DNA from: Wenzhouxiangella sp.
GTDB lineage: Bacteria; Pseudomonadota; Gammaproteobacteria; Xanthomonadales; Wenzhouxiangellaceae
Direction of reading: 5' to 3'
Assembly: GCA_021767625.1 (NCBI GenBank)
Contig: JAASTB010000099.1
Span: 1-7,696, forward strand
Length of the DNA stretch: 7,696 nt
How positions within the stretch are numbered: position 1 is the first letter of the stretch; the number at the start of each line of letters is the position of its first letter. A program made the position numbers and the translations under genes. The notes under the pieces are model-generated. The model was not told the origin of the DNA and did not search any database. It saw nothing but the letters and a program-made list of their open reading frames with translations. Of this stretch, positions 6,575 to 7,696 are shown piece by piece.

Positions 6575-7696
6575 TCATGACTCGAAGCGGTCGGAAAACA
6601 GCGTGTCGTACAGTTCGTCGGCCCCGACATCCCAGTTCATTGCACCCGCGATGACATCCACGCCGCGCCATTCGCCGTCCATGTCGGCGGGGCGCGCCGG
6701 CTCGTTGCTGTCGTCGCAGTAGTCGATCGCCGGTGAGCCGGCGCGAATGTGATAGTCGCCCGCGGACGGATTGACAAACAGGGGATCGGCGACCGTGCTT
6801 CGCGTAGCGCCGGGCAGGCTGGCAAGTTCGTGGGTGATCAGGCAGTCGGCCGTGTCCAGCGATACCTGCCCGCCGCTGCTGGGTTCCTGGCTGAGAATGT
6901 CCACACCGGATTCACTGATGATGTTGGCGTAGAGGTTCAGCCGTGTGATGTCGCCGCTGCCGGCGGTGGCGCGAATGATCGGATTGCCGGTGCCGGGGTC
7001 GTTGCCGGCGATCGTCGACCAGCCGAGCGACATCTCGGTGCTGTCATCGACGAGAAACAGCGCCCCGTTGCTTGGGTCGTCGTGGTCGTGGACAACGTTG
7101 CCCTCGAGCGTAGCCTGGGTGTCGTAGAGCAGGATGACCGCCCCGTCGCCGTTGGCGCTGTTGCCGGTAATGAAGGTCTGGCTGACGAATACGCTGCCGC
7201 CGATACTCGCGATTGCCCCGCCGCCGCCGGGGGCGTTGTTGTTGTCGAGACGTGAACACGGCGGCGGGCTCAAGGGTTCGTCGAACGAGACGCAGTCGGT
7301 GCCGTAGGCGCGGTAAATGTCCAGTGCTGCGTCGGTGTGTACGAACACGCCGCCGCCGGAGGAGCCGTTGTTGTTGGCGATCACGGTATCGATTGCGGTC
7401 ATCGTGGTGCCCGCTCCGACAAGGTAGGCGCCGCCGCCGTAGCCGGCAGCAGTGTTGCTGACCAGGTTGGCGGGCTTCTGTGGATCGCCGTTCCCCGTCG
7501 GACCTTCCGTGCCCAGAAGCCGAATGGTGCTGCCGGCCCTGGCGTAGATGCCGCCACCGGGGCCGCTTGCCTCGTTGCCGAAGATGCCCTGGAGAAAACC
7601 ACCGGCGAGGGATTCGATGTGGCAGTTTGCCGCGTAAATGCCGCCGCCAAGTCCGCCCGTATTCCCCTGGATGGCGCCGTCCTCGAGGGTCACGTA
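6575..7696 (-). CDS. Secreted beta-helix protein, choice-of-anchor Q-like, with LFSDRFE tail (5' partial)
   Basis: The frame is open to the window edge; the GTG at 7693 is inside the gene, so 373 residues of the C-terminal part are seen and the signal peptide is missing. Repeated Gly-rich rungs ('LGGGIYA', 'PGGGIYAR', 'YGGGAYLVG', 'SGGGVFVH', 'GGGGAIAS') and Asn-rich turns ('NNNGSSGG', 'ITGNSANGDG') mark a right-handed parallel beta-helix. The ending 'VADPLFVNPSAGDYHIRAGS', 'PAIDYCDD', 'DMDGEWRG', 'DVGADE' is the typical choice-of-anchor Q finish, followed by YDTLFSDRFES. It shares fold and tail with the protein at 2202-3917, but the rung sequences differ clearly, so they are distant paralogs, not a recent duplication. 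The lipoprotein gene follows after 13 nt. No active-site motif is evident; a surface structural or adhesive role is the most that can be suggested. Confidence 0.87.
   Translation of the reverse strand, partial: YVTLEDGAIQGNTGGLGGGIYAANCHIESLAGGFLQGIFGNEASGPGGGIYARAGSTIRLLGTEGPTGNGDPQKPANLVSNTAAGYGGGAYLVGAGTTMTAIDTVIANNNGSSGGGVFVHTDAALDIYRAYGTDCVSFDEPLSPPPCSRLDNNNAPGGGGAIASIGGSVFVSQTFITGNSANGDGAVILLYDTQATLEGNVVHDHDDPSNGALFLVDDSTEMSLGWSTIAGNDPGTGNPIIRATAGSGDITRLNLYANIISESGVDILSQEPSSGGQVSLDTADCLITHELASLPGATRSTVADPLFVNPSAGDYHIRAGSPAIDYCDDSNEPARPADMDGEWRGVDVIAGAMNWDVGADELYDTLFSDRFES

Overview
The window is GC-rich and densely coded, with long spurious open frames opposite the real genes. It looks like the chromosome of a gammaproteobacterium near Lysobacterales/Wenzhouxiangellaceae. 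That placement rests on protein style only: a CadC-like regulator with TPRs, choice-of-anchor-type beta-helix proteins, and secreted proteins ending in an '(L/I)F.D.FE' tail. No rRNA or other marker gene confirms it. I see no tRNA or rRNA gene, CRISPR array, insertion sequence or integrase.

Layout. (1) 1-2139 (+): 5'-truncated membrane-anchored winged-helix regulator with a TPR domain. (2) 2140-2201: 62 bp convergent gap with no convincing terminator. (3) 2202-3917 (-): secreted right-handed beta-helix protein. (4) 3918-4168: 251 bp divergent control region. It carries two nearly identical promoter/operator arms in mirror orientation, GTTTCAYGATCTTTCAC-N10-GGATTCG-N15-TACWTT, one for each flanking gene. 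(5) 4169-5740 (+): secreted phage-fibre-like protein with an N-terminal head, collagen-like Gly-X-Y run, YadA-like beta-roll and C-terminal S74 intramolecular chaperone. (6) 5737-6006 (+): translationally coupled small exported protein. (7) 6007-6105: convergent gap with a 12 bp hairpin. (8) 6106-6561 (-): small lipoprotein, downstream in an apparent operon of (9) 6575-7696 (-): a second, 5'-truncated beta-helix protein.

How it may work together. All genes after the regulator encode exported proteins. Three of them (two beta-helix proteins and the 89-residue protein) are unrelated in fold but end in the same short acidic/aromatic motif, which suggests a shared sorting or anchoring step. The fibre protein lacks this tail, but its coupled small partner has it. 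The mirror-image promoters imply that the beta-helix protein and the fibre operon are co-regulated. The operator is a direct repeat with a 10 bp period, the kind of site OmpR/PhoB-type winged helices bind, and such a regulator is encoded at 1-2139. The regulatory link and the tail function are inferences from sequence only.
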